Part shown: piece after piece, positions 45,270 through 57,453 of the stretch
Numbering within the stretch: the first letter of the stretch is position 1
Layout: each line of letters starts with the position of its first letter
NCBI RefSeq assembly: GCF_030272615.1
Contig: NC_081413.1
Location: 605,616,709-605,680,708, forward strand
Reading direction: 5' to 3'
Source: Cryptomeria japonica
Taxonomy: Eukaryota > Streptophyta > Pinopsida > Cupressales > Cupressaceae
DNA: 64,000 nt
The notes under the pieces: model-generated
What the model was told of the DNA's origin: nothing
Databases searched by the model: none
Seen by the model: only the letters and a program-made list of their open reading frames with translations
Program-made: the position numbers and the translations under genes

Positions 45270-47276
45270 TCTGCTAAGATTTAAGACAAGGATGAATGGG
45301 TGATTGATAATGGATGTTCACATCATATGAATGGAGATAAAAGGAAGTTTTTATCTTTGCAAGAATTTAATGGTGGTCTGGTTAGATTTGGAGATGACAA
45401 AGCATGCATGATCAATGAAAGAGGAACAATATCATTGGATAGTAAGCATAACACTGATAATGTCTATTATATTGAAGGTTTAAGGCATAATCCTTTGAGT
45501 GTACGACAGTTGGTGGATAAAGGATTTCAGTTATAGTTCAAGGATGGAAAATGCAAGATTATCAACAGATCTGGATTGGAGATTGCAACTGGTACATAAA
45601 CCAAAGGTAACATATTTCATTTCAACTCTAGTGAGAAGACATTTTTGATTGCACAAATTGATGAGAGTTGATTATGGCATAAGAGGTTGTGTCATGTGAA
45701 TTTTGATTGCATTGTGAAGATCAGTTCTACTAAGGTAGTTAGAGATATACCTAAGATTGTAAAGCCCTATAATCTGGTATGTAAGGAATGTTAAATGGGA
45801 AAGCAAATCAGAACTTGTTTTAAGAGTATACAAGAAAAATATAATGATGTTCTTGATCTTATTCATACTGATTTGTGTGGTCTTGCTAGAATCAAAATGT
45901 TTTGGGGTGATAGATATTTCATGCTAATCATTGATGACTATTCAAGAATGATGTGGGTTACTTCTCTAAGGGAGAAGTCTAAAGCATTTGAAAAGTTTAA
46001 AATCTTTAAAGATAAAGTTGAGACAGAGATAGGATTGAAGATTAAATTCTTAAGTTCAAATCAGGGTGGATAATTCACATCCGATGAATTTAACAACTAT
46101 TGTGAGAAGAATGGGATAAAGAGATAGTTGTCTGCATCCCAGACACCTCGACAGAATGGAGTTGTGGAAAGGAAGAACAAAACTATCATGGATGCAACTA
46201 GAACTATGATGATGGAAGCTAATCTGCCTCATGTCTACTGGAGAGATGCTATAAGCACGATGGTATACACATTCAACAAAGTTCATATCAAAGGAGACAC
46301 CAGTAAGACACCTTATGAGTTATGGTTTGGTCATACACCAACAGTTAAGTATTTTAGAATCTTTGGTAGTAAATGCTATATCAAAAGAGATGATTCCATT
46401 GGAAAGTTTTATCCTAGATGTGATGAAGGAATATTTCTTGGTTATTCTAATGAAAGAAAAGCATATAGATGTTATAACAAAAGATTGCAGAGAATTGTGG
46501 AGGACACAAATGTCAAGGTGGATGAGTAGAACAAAAGTCAAATTAGAACTTGTGAGAGAGATCCGGTAGTGGAAATGATCATAACTAAATCAGTAGCACC
46601 TAGACCAGAACAAAATGTTGAACTAGTTACTCCAACAGTATTAGAAAGTTCAATAGTAATTGAAGATCAGGGCAGAGGAACAGAAAATCAGAAGACTCCT
46701 AGGTATATAAGGTTGAATCATTCAGAAGATCAGATCATTGGAGATAAAAACAAAGGAGTGATGACAAGAAGAAGGCTAGTAGTTGATGAGGTATGTTTAA
46801 TGTATCAAGTTGAACTAGCATCAGTAATTGAAGCTTGTAAAGATGCCTGTTAAAAGAAAACTATGGAAGAAGAATTAGATCAAATAGAAAAGAATAACAC
46901 ATGGACTTTAGTTCCTTGACCTAAAAATAAGAATTCTATTGGAACTAAATGGATTTTTAGGAATAAATTGAATGAAGATGGACAAGTTGTGAGGAATAAA
47001 GCTAGATTGGTTTGTAAAGGATATTGTCAAAAGGAAGGAATTAATTATGATGAAACCTTTGCACCGATAGATAGGATTGAAGCTATGAGATTATTTCTTG
47101 ATTATGTTGCACATAAGAACTACAAGGTTTATCAGATGGATGTTAAGTGTGCATTTATGAATGGAGATCTTGAAGAGGAAGTTTATATTGATCAACCTGA
47201 TGGATTTTCACTTTCATATGATAAAAACATGGTTTGCAGGTTAAAGAAAGCTTTATATGGATTGAAACACACATAA
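45270..47276 (+). pseudogene. Copia-4 partial pol: protease end, integrase, start of reverse transcriptase
   Basis: It begins DNGCSHHMNGDKRKF, the copia protease active site with DSG changed to DNG. Gag-pre-integrase (GGLVRFGDDKACMI, CHVNFDCIVKISSTK) is closest to Copia-3. Integrase has IHTDLCGL (Asp kept), SSNQGG-stop (second Asp changed to Asn at about 46060, then a stop) and NGVVERKNK. RT keeps [35 protein letters not shown] and KALYGLKHT, then ends at 47276 before the FVDD box. There are no LTRs, so it is truncated on both sides. Confidence 0.85.
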
Positions 47277-47437
47277 TCAATTCCTCCAAATTGCCAATAG
47301 ATGCATGGTTGGATCATTGTGCATGAGCCTCATAATCATTTTGGATTTATCTAGGAAAAAATTTGATCTTCATCATGTACTATTACAAGAGAGGGATTCT
47401 ATCTATCATCATGAGCTTACCCACTTAATTAATATCT

Positions 47438-48062
47438 TCAGCTTCCTCTCCAACATCTAGCCAAATAGGATTGTCTGTCTTGGGTTGGTTGGGCAAGTGG
47501 ATAGAGAACCAAGTTTTTAGTATTCCTACCATCAGAGATGGTCATATTTCCTGAGCGACATCCTATATAAGCATTTTTTGTGGCCAACCATAGCCTTCCC
47601 AAGATAATAGGATATCCTCCTAGTGTGGCTTTAGGGGAAAGGATCATGAAATCCACTGGATACTCCCATGAATCAAGAGTAACCATTATATCTTCCACTA
47701 TATCATCTGGTTTGATAGTAGAACTATCAGCAAGTTGTAGGATGGTAGCAATGGGTCTTCGATTGATAATATTTAGTTGTTGCAGGATTTCCTTAGTCAT
47801 CACATTAATTGTTGCACCTAAGTCTAATAAATTGTTCTTTAATTGTGATGACTGCAACTATAGGGCTACCTGGATCAGCATACTTGGGGACAATTACTTT
47901 CCCAAGCATGATGTCTGCTAATTGGCCTAGCACATGAATAGTAGTGGGATCTTTCACCTTTCTTCCTAGCTTTTCTAGACATGCCTCTTTTATTGTTTTT
48001 CCATATATTAGGACATCCTTAATGGCCTCAAACAAAGGTATCTTGACACATATGTCTTTCAA
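47438..48062 (-). pseudogene. Gypsy-2 aspartic protease
   Basis: Two frames joined by a shift near 47830. They read LGQLADIMLGKVIVPKYADP, then NNLLDLGATINVMTKEILQQ (DLG active site), LQLADSSTIKP, VDFMILSP and PIILGRLWLATKNAYIGC. This is the order of plant Athila/Tat proteases. The later part, SGNMTISDGRNTK, normally leads into the RT, which is absent here. Confidence 0.8.
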
Positions 48063-48699
48063 TTGATCTAGAATGTCAAAGGTGGTCTCTTGCTTTTACT
48101 TGATAATTTTCAACCTTTGAGGAAATGGTGGTTTTGGAGTAGATAGGTGGGTTGGTCTAGGATCCTTGAATTATTCTGGATAAGAAGGTGCCTCGGCTAT
48201 GTTTGGATGCTCCTCTTCCTACTCAAGGAGCTCAATTATGAGAGAAGTAAAAGGATTAGGTAAGGTAGTTCCTGAACGTAGGTGAATATCACCTAAACTC
48301 ACAGCATATGCAGGGTACAAATTTGGATCAGCAGAATAAACATGTTATTGTCCTGGTTTATTAGTTGGATTAGGTGTAGGTTGACCTAGAAACTAAGTAG
48401 GTTTTGGTGTACTAGAATTAGGATTAGGATGGGGCATGATAGGTTGTTGTTGAGGCTGTGAAGGTGGATGCATGTAACCAGTTGTCTAGTTTGGCCATTG
48501 TTGTCCAACCCTCCACAAAGATGTTTGTTGCCAATTCCTTTGGGGCTGCTGCCAATTCTCCTAAGAAGGTTTCCATTAATGTGGAGAATTTTGGTAATTA
48601 TGCCAATTATTCTAAGGGTTATTCCAAGAATGTGGTGGATACCCCTCAAAATTGCATGGCTATGGGTGCTTCCACTAGTTATTAGATGCATAAGAATTC

Positions 48700-49864
48700 A
48701 TGTAAGGTCCACTAAAAGACAATGGATTAGGTGGCATACCTTGTCTTGGAGGCCATGGTCTTCTTTGTGAAACATAGAATACTTCTTCTTCATCTCTCTC
48801 AATTAGCTTGAACTATGGTGGAATTTGGTTGTTATCAACATTGACTACCATTTTACATTGCAGTCCTTCTTATGCCTGCAATGAGGGCAGTATTCTGCCA
48901 ACATTGCTTCTGCCTTCCCTTGTTTCTTCTTTACTTGCAAGGTATCCAACTGAGTTGCCATATCATTTATGATATCCTACTTAAAATTTGTAGTGATCTC
49001 CATCCTTGAGACCCCAATAGCAGACAATTTTCTCGTTTGGTAACCTCTTCCTTTCTTGGCAGCTGCTCGGGAGTAGTTCTAGCATATCATTTTAATGTCA
49101 TCCCAAGGAAGTTGAGTAATGTCCCCTCCTCCTATTAGATCTAGGGTTTCAGTACAACTCTCACTGACTCCCTTGAGGAAAAGAAACTTTTGAGATTCTT
49201 GGTTAAGAGTATGGTCTAAAGATTTCCTCAGGTAGAATAAGAACCTTGAAATGTAGTCCTCCAAATTTTCATCTTCCCTCTGTTGCATCCTAAAGATGCC
49301 ATCTCCCCTCATGTTACCACTTCTACAATATTCTTTGTATTTCTCAAGAAATTTTGTTTTCATGGCATCCCAAATGTTGACAAAATCTCTCCCCAAGCCC
49401 ATAAACCATCTTAAGTTTGCTTCCTTCAAAGTAGCAGGGAACAACTTAAGCCTATCAACATCAGTGATGTAGTCATAGCTTCTACAGAAGATGTCAAATT
49501 CAAACCAAAAGGTATCTGGGTCATTTGTTACAAGACCATAAAACTTAGGGAGGACCGAAGCAAGGATATTCTTGAGATTATTATTATCATGTTGGTCAGT
49601 GATGGGGAATTCAAAAGTGGGTTGGTTAGGCTGATTTTGTGCAGTAGCAACCATTCTTACTTGATAAAATATCACAGCAAATGGGTTATCAAGAGGTTCT
49701 TGGTCAGCTAGGTCTTCTAGATTATTAAAGTTGGCAAATATATCAGCCAAAGGATTTATCTCTTGGTCTTATTCTTTGGTTTGATTGTATGGTTCCTCAA
49801 TATGGCTGTCAGGATAAGGGTCATTACGAATAAATCTCCCTAAAGCATCTCTTCTTCTATGTAT
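48700..49864 (-). pseudogene. Gypsy-2 gag with zinc-binding region
   Basis: It begins near 49864 with (I)HRRRDALGRFIRND; ATG has become ATA, while Gypsy-1 keeps ATG. A stop at about 49770 is followed by a 223-residue open frame (49079-49750) with ADIFANFNNLED, FCRSYDYITDVDRLKLFPAT, WDAMKTKFLEKY, MQQREDENLEDYISRFLFYL and LFLKGVSESCTETLDL, the Retrotrans_gag pattern. Downstream, EYCPHCRHKKDCN is a probable zinc knuckle remnant near 48880. The part nearest the protease (48386-48691) is frameshifted. Confidence 0.82.
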
Positions 49865-50025
49865 ACAGTATGAAGTCGGTATTAGCCAATTCCATGGAAA
49901 GAATTTGTGAAAGAATTATGGGCATACCTTATTCAAATGAGAGAATATTCTAAGAGAACCTTTCAGCAGTATTTAAACAAGAATAAACTAAAAATGACCC
50001 TAAAGAACTTCTTATTTTGACACCA

Positions 50026-50047
50026 TCCCCAATAACAATGCTAAACA
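50026..50047 (-). other. Gypsy-2 primer-site remnant
   Basis: At the position of the Gypsy-1 primer site the minus strand reads TTTAGCATTGTTATTGGGGA, a decayed form of the same tRNA-Asp-like site. It abuts the LTR start at 50048. Confidence 0.55.
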
Positions 50048-51251
50048 TGTTGGCCTCCTTTAATGGTTCAATAACTAATCCCTTAGAGATATAACTCAGA
50101 GATTACACATCTACACTAAGCAGCTATCAAACTCATTATTAAGGTTCATTTAACTTATCAAACTAGGGACGTGAACTTGAAATGGGTTAGCAGTATATAT
50201 ACACTGACTCCGTTATGGCCATCATGACTTAAGCAAAGGACAATGTTGAGATTGAATTGTTGTAAATAACTAACGAAGGAAAGTCAACTTAGATTAACAA
50301 CTAATCTAAACATGCAAATCTTAAACTAACACAAACTACAAGAATGAAATTCCAAACAAACAAACAAGAAACTACTCTGGCTTCTTTGGTTGCAGGAACA
50401 AACATAACAGAGTTATATGGCTGTAGGAATAGACAACTATTGGAATGGTACTAACTACTAAATGAAGAATAACTACTTAGCTAATTGAACAGATTTCTCA
50501 CCAAGTGGGTCCCCTTTAGTGAGACTTCCAAGATTAATACAAGTGTTGTAAACTCAAAATACCATTTTATTCATCAAAATAGAAGTACACAAGATATGAC
50601 AGCATGCTCTTAAACTGTATTCCCAAAACTAAAAGTAAACTTACATCATAATATTCAACCTCTACAAGAGATCATTTGAATCATTATTTATAGAAATAAA
50701 AACTACCAACTAATCCTAACTAACTGGGCGTCCATCTCCACAACATAAGGAGGGTTCCATTTATTGAAATCTTATAAAGAGGAAATCAAATCTCATGCAT
50801 GTGCCTAGACAAGCTATATAGGACTTCCTCAATAGAGATATAGCACAACATGCCCCTAAATAGACTCAACTAATTGCATATGATTAGTTTAAAAGGTAGT
50901 TGCAGCATTAAGTAGAGAAAGATATTCTATGTTGGTTACTCCCTAACTTCTTCAACAACCGGCTAGCTAGTAAGAGTCCTGCTCCTTGTTGCAAGATTCA
51001 TCATAACACCACTTTATTATTACAAACCTGCAGAACATGTTAGCACATACAAACAAGCACATTTCCCAAATCATCTTAAAACAACATTCTTTTCAACACA
51101 TGAACATTTAATAGATAAGTACATAGCATATGCATCAGTATCATGAATTGTTTCAAGGTTAAAATTAAGCCCAAAATGTAATAGTTTCTAAGGAAATAAC
51201 ATAGTAAATAGTGACATCACAGTATCAAAGTCTAAAGTATCATCATGAACA
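50048..51251 (-). repeat. Gypsy-2 5' LTR
   Basis: 1204 bases, TGTTGGCCTC to ATGAACA on the plus strand, matching the two halves of the Gypsy-1 LTR. It is uninterrupted. Confidence 0.85.
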
Positions 51252-51895
51252 ACATTATAAATGTTTAGAAAATAGGACTATAAACTTGTCTCATTAGTAG
51301 AGATAGATTGATACCGAGAAATGAAATCCACTGTTATCCCAGGTATGTCAACACCAAGCTAAGAACCATAAGTGTCAAACTGATTTTCCTAGGGAGAAGT
51401 AGTAGCTAAGGGCACATGATTCTTAATGATCATGGACAGTGCTCTCAACATCTCCAGGCCTCTTTTGTCTAGGATCAACATGCCTCTCAAAGTGTTCACA
51501 ATATTTCTAGCCTGGAGAATAACATTCTCCTAGTTTAGAAAACCCTCAAAGTTTGTCAAGTTCTTCTCTAACATGTTAATATAGTCAAAGTCGATAGTGA
51601 TATCAGAATCATGATCAACAACAGGAGAAGAAGACATGGGAGAATTTATTGGGGTGTTATTCCAAGAATTTGATTATGAATCAAGTGGAGAAGGACCCCC
51701 TATCAAAATGGTCCTAACAAGGTGAGAGGCCATGAAGTCATTTGGATCAAGAAGTGGATCATAAAATATTCGACCTAGGCAAGGAGGACTATAGTGATTC
51801 ATAGGAATACTCTTCCTAAGAGTCCTTCTTGCAATGGATCATTTGGCAATCTGGGTTGTAAAGCTCATGGACAAGTTGTACAACACTTCAGCCAT
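51252..51895 (-). pseudogene. Broken ORF of element E near its primer site, unknown function
   Basis: The minus strand from ATG 51895 reads MAEVLYNLSMSFTTQIAK, with stops after about 18, 70, 115 and 165 codons but one frame throughout. Readable parts are GRIFYDPLLDPNDFMASHLV, SPMSSSPVVDHDSDITIDFD, MLEKNLTNFEGFLN, NIVNTLRGMLILDKRGLEML and SMIIKNHVPLATTSP. It sits where a gag would start, about 170 bases from the primer site, but I see no capsid or zinc-knuckle motif. It is cut by the Gypsy-2 LTR end. I do not recognise the family. Confidence 0.5.
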
Positions 51896-52058
51896 ACTAT
51901 GAGGATGTCGCAAGTCTACAATACTCAATGATGGAGGAAGTTGATTCAAGGTTTGTTCAAAGTCAAAATGTGTTTATGTTTATTTCTTTTCTTTTTTTTT
52001 CTCGTTAGATTTTAAATGCAATTACAAAACAAACACTAAAAGAAATGATGATGCAATT

Positions 52059-52083
52059 GGCCTTCACGTCAACTTCACCAAAA
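52059..52083 (-). other. Element E primer-binding-site candidate
   Basis: The minus strand after the LTR end TACA reads TTTTGGTGAAGTTGACGTGA and then AGGCC. This is the same sequence type as at 7949-7970 and 53564-53585. Confidence 0.65.
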
Positions 52084-53105
52084 TGTAGAGGATGGGATTT
52101 GTTGCTCTCGACATGATGAAATCAAGGGAACAAACCAACATTTGTTCTACCTCACTCAAATTGGCACTAAAGGTGAGCCAAGGGATGAAAGTACAAAACT
52201 AACATGCTAACATCCTATACAAACATAGTACAAAATCTATACTAAAGCTACAAACATGACTGTACTCCTAAATAAATTATATTATAACAAATGAAATAAG
52301 TGACACGAAATACAAAAAATTGAAAACAAATAGGAAAGGATGAATGAAGATTACAAGTGGTCCATGATTGAAGTCTCTCACTAAGTGAGCTTATTTCCTC
52401 AGCCAGAAACATGCACACAAGCAACAAAGGAAAATGTTGAGGGTTGTGTTTAGATGTATGCCTTAGTCAAACCCCCATTTTGGTATTTCCACCTCCACAA
52501 ACAACCCAAATAATATCAATGATTGAGAAATAAATGATAAAGATAAATGAAGACAACCAAGACAATATATAAGCTAGATATAAAATGATGGACATGAAAA
52601 TAAAAAAAGAGAAAGAACTCAGACCCTCCAACACTCGAGAAAATCACTATGAATTCTAGAAGAAGCTACAATAATGGTGGTCTTCGAATGCTGGAAAAAC
52701 CTATAAAAAATGAAGAATTGGATGCTAAGAGCTCAAGAATTATCAAAATGGTTAAAATTTCCCAAACATCCCAAAATGTATGATATATAGACCCCAAGAA
52801 GAATCCCAACATTAGTGGCCACAAACAGAGGTATTATGAACTCTTTTGGGTGCAGGTGTAACGCTCAAATGGCCACCTACGAAGTGACATATTCGTAGGA
52901 TGCTAGCGCAGCACGAGGACGTCTCTATGGTGCCCTAGAGTCCATTGATCAATTGGTTAGCATGTTCGATAAAAGCCAAGTTCAAAGATGACAAGGCAAT
53001 CCATATACACAAATGGACAAATAGGTGATGAATGACTTCAATCAACCTAAAGTAAAGATGCTTATGTGATGTGGCAATACATAGGGTGCAATTTACAACA
53101 TTACA
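52084..53105 (-). repeat. 5' LTR of element E
   Basis: It starts TGTAGAGGAT and ends ACATTACA on the plus strand, 1022 bases against 1110 for the other copy. It is followed by AATCT, which matches AATAT before the other LTR at four of five bases. Confidence 0.82.
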
Positions 53106-53563
53106 AATCTATCTCTCTAGTTGTTCGTGGAGGTGGAAATACCAAAACAAGGGTTTGAGAGAGGCAAATTCCTATATAGCCCCAAAATTTCTCCCCTGTC
53201 TAAGTGTGTGTAGATGACAAATAGGTCTAAGGATTTCTAGTACTTTATATTCTCTATCAATACAAATTATAGTGCAGCACATAGATGTCTCCATGGCACG
53301 TTGGTGACTAAGGCCGAAGCTTCACCAGAATAGTGGTAAGATTTGTACTTTTTGAGCTTTCTCTTTTTGTAGTCAGAACATTTTTACCATTTCATATTCT
53401 GCTACTATTTAGTAATATTCATTTATAAGTTTAGTATAGTTTTCTCTCATTCTTTTAAGTTTATCTTTCTGGCTCACAAGAACACAAGTTAAGTGAGGTA
53501 GAGAAATCCGATTTGTTCATTGACATCCTATTGTCTCCAGGGTAGCAAATTCCCTCCTATGAA
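53106..53563 (+). repeat. Right part of the Tat 5' LTR
   Basis: It follows the element E insertion and ends at the primer-like TTTTGGTGAAC. Near its end it reads AAGTGAGGTAGAG, TTTGTTC and GGGTAGCAAATT in the same order as the end of the E LTRs. The left boundary of this LTR is not seen; it may lie left of element E. Confidence 0.5.
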
Positions 53564-53585
53564 TTTTGGTGAACATGACATGAAT
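53564..53585 (+). other. Tat element primer-binding-site candidate
   Basis: TTTTGGTGAACATGACATGA, then ATGCC. It matches the E site except at CG-type positions (GACGTGA against GACATGA) and one further base pair. Confidence 0.6.
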
Positions 53586-53599
53586 GCCTTACATGTCAG

Positions 53600-54149
53600 A
53601 TATCTTCGTCAAAGGGTTTGATGCATTTGATAAGGTGTTCTCAAAGGATGACTTTGATATACTGGATGATGCTTTGGATAATTTTCTAAAGGCATCTCCT
53701 TTTTATCATGTTGACTAAGATTGATCCATGCTTAGACCATTCTCCTTTGAAGGATGAAAATTCCATGAATGTTATCACTATCTCTTCTACCTCTGAAAAT
53801 CCTAAGAGATAGATTATTCACATGACTATGGTTGGTCCTTGTCCAAAGAAAGTTAAGTCTATTTGTTCTAAGTCTTTTGAAAGTAACTCTTCTAACTTGT
53901 TCACAAGATTTATTTAATCTAAGAATGTTTCTTATAAAATTGTTGCTCATGTATAATATAAGAATAAATAAGCAGAATGATGATCAACCTAATACAACAT
54001 TACCGTCTTCTCAACCTGACCTTCCTCAAGTACCTAAGATTGTAGAAAAGTAGCTTAGCGACTACAATCTTATTGAGAAACTTCATGTTACTCCTGCTAA
54101 GATCTTAGCATGGGATTTTCTTCACACTACTCTCATTTATTAGGGTATG
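53600..54149 (+). pseudogene. Tat gag-protease junction remnant
   Basis: Short readable segments in shifting frames are DIFVKGFDAFDKVFSKDDFD, IDPCLDHSPLKDENSMNVIT, MVGPCPKKVKSICSKSFESN, YKIVAHV and LIEKLHVTPAKILAWDFLHT. The last resembles the TPAxISxxDLL segment before plant Tat proteases. The gag proper is not here. It is cut by the solo LTR at 54150. Confidence 0.6.
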
Positions 54150-57100
54150 TGTTGATAGTGAGTAGTTGCCAACCGACAAGCTTATGATCAGTGTACAAGA
54201 AGGATGAGTGAGATGTTGAGCTGTTGTTTGTGATGAAGAGGTGGAATGTTACCTAAATCACATCAACATAGGGGGAGAAGGATATATAGGTCACCGGTAT
54301 GTTGTGTGGATACAAAACTCTAGGATTCCCACCGGATAAAGATGCAGTCACCATGTGAAGAGATGACTGATAGTGAATGTGCCTATACCGGATCACATGT
54401 GCCTATTTGAAGATATGTTGTACAAATAGGGAAGCCACATGAGTGCATTGCAAGATATAGATGACAAGGATTCACTATCACTAGTAAGTGGAGCTTATCT
54501 CCTATTATGAAAAGTGTGCATCATAGTTCTGTGAGATAAGACAAAATAGTTAAAGACAGGTGTTTGAAGGCTCACATCAGATCTACCAATGAATCACAAA
54601 GATGTCTCAAGTGCATGAAATTGGGGATATGCATTGGAGTGATAGAGAAGGCATGATGAGTTGCCAGGACAGATGTAGAGTGATGGGTTTATCACTCTAA
54701 AAAACCGGTTGAGATATGGTTTGGGCTGATGAAGAAGAAGGCAAGGCTGAACAACTACAGATAAAGAGTGCAACCAGCATGCAGATGCCTTAGATGGAAA
54801 TAGTTGAAGGTTAATGACATGGTGTCATCAAAGTGTTTACCGATAAGTATGTCCAACAATAATATGGACAAGGTACAGATGCAAAAGACTCCATCTGATG
54901 AAGATGTACATAAGGTAAGTTAGCAAGAGTGATGACTAGTTGAGTGTTCCACCAGAAGAGAAGAAAAGTGCAAGGTTGAAAGCAGCTCAGTTAAGGGTTT
55001 AACTAGCAAGGATATAACACAGTAATGGAGTTGGTTGGTTATCCCATCCATACCGACATAGATGTTCAAGAAAAGGTGGATGCCAACATAGTTGCCATGT
55101 GGAGGTAATGTGGCATGCATGCATAGGTCGGTGAATGTGTTGACGACGAGGCAGATGGTGACAAGTCCACATTTATATCGATAGCGTGTTTTATGGGTTG
55201 AGGTGAAAAAGAGAGTGACGCGAGACTGATAAGGTGACAGAGATCTGATTGGTTGACTTCATGATTGAGGACGAGTTTCTCGGTGCTGATCAAGGGAGGT
55301 GAAGCTATTTTCTTGATTGCTTCATAGGTGTTTGACAAGTATAGACCGAAGAAGGAGCTGTGATTGCTAAACTCAACAAACATGTATTGGAAGTCGCGTG
55401 ATTGGTGGAGTTTATTGATCTATTGCAGGAGGTTGATCTTTGGAAGAAGATCTGATTGGATTTGGTTTACCTCGAGGTTGATGAGGAAACCCTAACTGCC
55501 CAAAATTTGAATTGTCTTTTGGCAAGAAAACCAGGTTATAAATATGCAAGCCAAAATCATTGAAGGTGTTGCTGGATGAGTGAGTATTGCTACTTGTGAG
55601 AAGAAATCAGTCAAGTGCTCATCAATAAGAAGAAAAAGAGACTGAGTGTGAGGAAGAATATGGTTGAAGTGTTCAACTGGTATCAGTAAAGCTACCGAGA
55701 GTCATCCATTGAGTCTGACAGAAGAGTGAACCGACAGTGGTCAAACTAGCAAAGAAGAGTTGCAGAAGATTGCAGAGAAGGCAAGTAGTGAACCGAAAGA
55801 AGCTAGTACCAGTGGAAAGCAATAGAGTAGCTGAGAGAAGAGAAAACTAGAAGAGAGTAGAAGCAATAGAGTGCAGAACTAGCAGAGAGTAGAATAGACA
55901 GAGAGAGAATCAATTGTAATTGGATAGAAGATCCAACAGAGAGATTAGTAGAAGAGTTACAAAATCCATTTGTAACAAGAAGATAACTTTGGTTTAAAAA
56001 CATGTTGTGTATTCACTAAGTTGTAGCTCGGTGTAGGGGTTGTAGCTCCTTGGGTTGGTGCCCTAAATTAGGGGTTGGTTCCCTAAAATCAAGGGTTGGT
56101 GCCCTAAACATTGTAATTAGAGATTTATTGTGAGGTTGGATTGAAGCAATGGACTCTAGTAGCATTTCTCACCGAGGTTTTTCCCATCTTGGGTTTTCCT
56201 CGTATATGTTGGTGTTATGTGATGTCTCCTTCATGTGTGAGTGCATTTGTTGTAGTCTTCTTTCTAACCAGTAAGTCTGCATTTAGTTAGATCTGTTAAT
56301 TGGTATACTTTTTGGTATTTTAGTATAGTTTTGTCATTGATGTCAACACCTACTAAAACACTAGCACTTCGGAGATCCAGTAGCATTCACCGGCAAGCAA
56401 GTAACTATTGCACAGTTACTCGTATATGGTTCACTAGTAGGATATAATGATCACCGACACTTGAAATGATATGGAAGACAATTGGTAATATTGAAGACAT
56501 CATTTGGACATCTTATCTTAATGAATTAATCATTGGTATATTCATATTTGCATATTTTCTTTTACTAGCAAATAGGTCCAGGGTTACCTAGGGTTACACC
56601 AATAGGTTTATCTTTTCCAGATCAGCATGGCACGCTATGGAAATGATTAATTATTTTTGTAAATGCATTAAGCCGACATGCTCAAATGGGTATTGCATAG
56701 GATATTATATTATTTGTAAAATGTTTTTATTGTAATATCTTGTAGAGTCGACCTACTAAAATTGGTCTTAGGTTATGGTATAAAGGTAAGATCTTATTTG
56801 TAAGATCATGTGTGGAATGCGAAAAAGAATTGTGTGAAGGTATATGCACGATTAAGTAGTGCAATACATGCAAACATCATTTGAAGGTGAAGCTAGGTTT
56901 TTGTAAAAGCATATCAGCATTACACCGGTACTGAACCCAGCATATGAAGGTGCTATTTTTTGTAGTACATTCTTATTAGATTTAACCATCCAACTGTAGT
57001 CAGTGTGACTCCCATTTTGTGATTGAGTAGTGAGCTCTAGGTTGTTGGCCTTTTTGCATGTGCAGACCCCATTTATGTACACTTACTATCTACAATAGTA

Positions 57101-57453
57101 TCATCTGATTGTGGGTAAGGTTTCCCACCGTGGTTTTTCCCCTTACAGGGTTTCCACATACAAATTTTGGTGTCATGTGTTGTGGATGACTTTGTGTTTA
57201 TGTTTCATGCATTAATCTTTACCGGTATAGAAATTAACTGTTAAAACTGTCTACCAACATACTTAACTGGTTTACCGGTATTAAGCATTAAGTTGGTTAA
57301 GTTTTTTTTGATTTGAATTTATTTGACAACTAGTTCACCCCCCCCCCCTCTCAGTTGTCTCCGGGACCTAACAATACTCACATAGGATAGTTAAAGTGAA
57401 AAGTTTGAGAACCACTGATTCACCCCCCTCTCAGTGGTACATCATGTCTAACA
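54150..57453 (+). mobile_element. Second 2.5-kb-family solo LTR, with a nested solo LTR inside
   Basis: It follows the order of the solo LTR at 39090-41637: CCCACCGGATAAAGATG, a GGTTGAGATATGG block, AAACCCTAACTGCC, GGGTTGGTGCCCTAAA palindromes (56040-56110), the hairpin near 56176 and TTCACCCCCCTCTCAGTGG, ending TCTAACA at 57453. The left end is TGTTGATAG, and about 240 bases found near the start of the other copy are missing. I see no matching target duplication (right flank TTCAA). It lies in the Tat element between the gag remnant and the protease. Confidence 0.8.
56310..57373 (+). mobile_element. Nested solo LTR of the Copia-3 family, target duplication ATACT
   Basis: It starts TTTTGGTAT (TGTTGGTAT with one change) and ends CCTAACA. 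ATACT precedes it (56305-56309) and follows it (57374-57378). Inside are blocks shared with the Copia-3 LTR: TTTTGTCATTGATGTCAA, CCAGATCAGCATG, GATTTAACCATCCAA, CATGTGCAGACCCCATTT, and the hairpin GTGGTTTTTCCCC...GGGTTTCCAC near 57131-57157. An 11-base C-run lies at 57338-57348. 1064 bases long. Confidence 0.9.

Larger units (their letters stand above)
47301..51251 (-). mobile_element. Gypsy-2, Athila-like Ty3/gypsy element, 3'-truncated
   Basis: It parallels Gypsy-1 from 36640 to 42366 but keeps the gag part missing there and lacks RT. From right to left: 5' LTR, primer site, gag, zinc-binding region and protease, then a break near 47277-47301 against Copia-4. The 5' LTR ends AACA at 51251; its right flank is element E interior. 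Confidence 0.82.
32604..53105 (-). mobile_element. Element E, large minus-strand LTR element holding nested insertions
   Basis: The left LTR (32604-33713) and right LTR (52084-53105) are direct copies about 18 kb apart. On the minus strand a polypurine tract abuts the left LTR and a primer-site candidate abuts the right one, so both belong to one element. Flanks AATAT (32599-32603) and AATCT (53106-53110) fit a mutated target duplication. Its own interior is at least 33714-35971 and 51252-52083, perhaps also 42367-44108. Gypsy-1, Gypsy-2, a solo LTR, a Tat gag fragment and Copia-4 occupy the rest. No RT or integrase belonging to E is visible. Confidence 0.75.
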
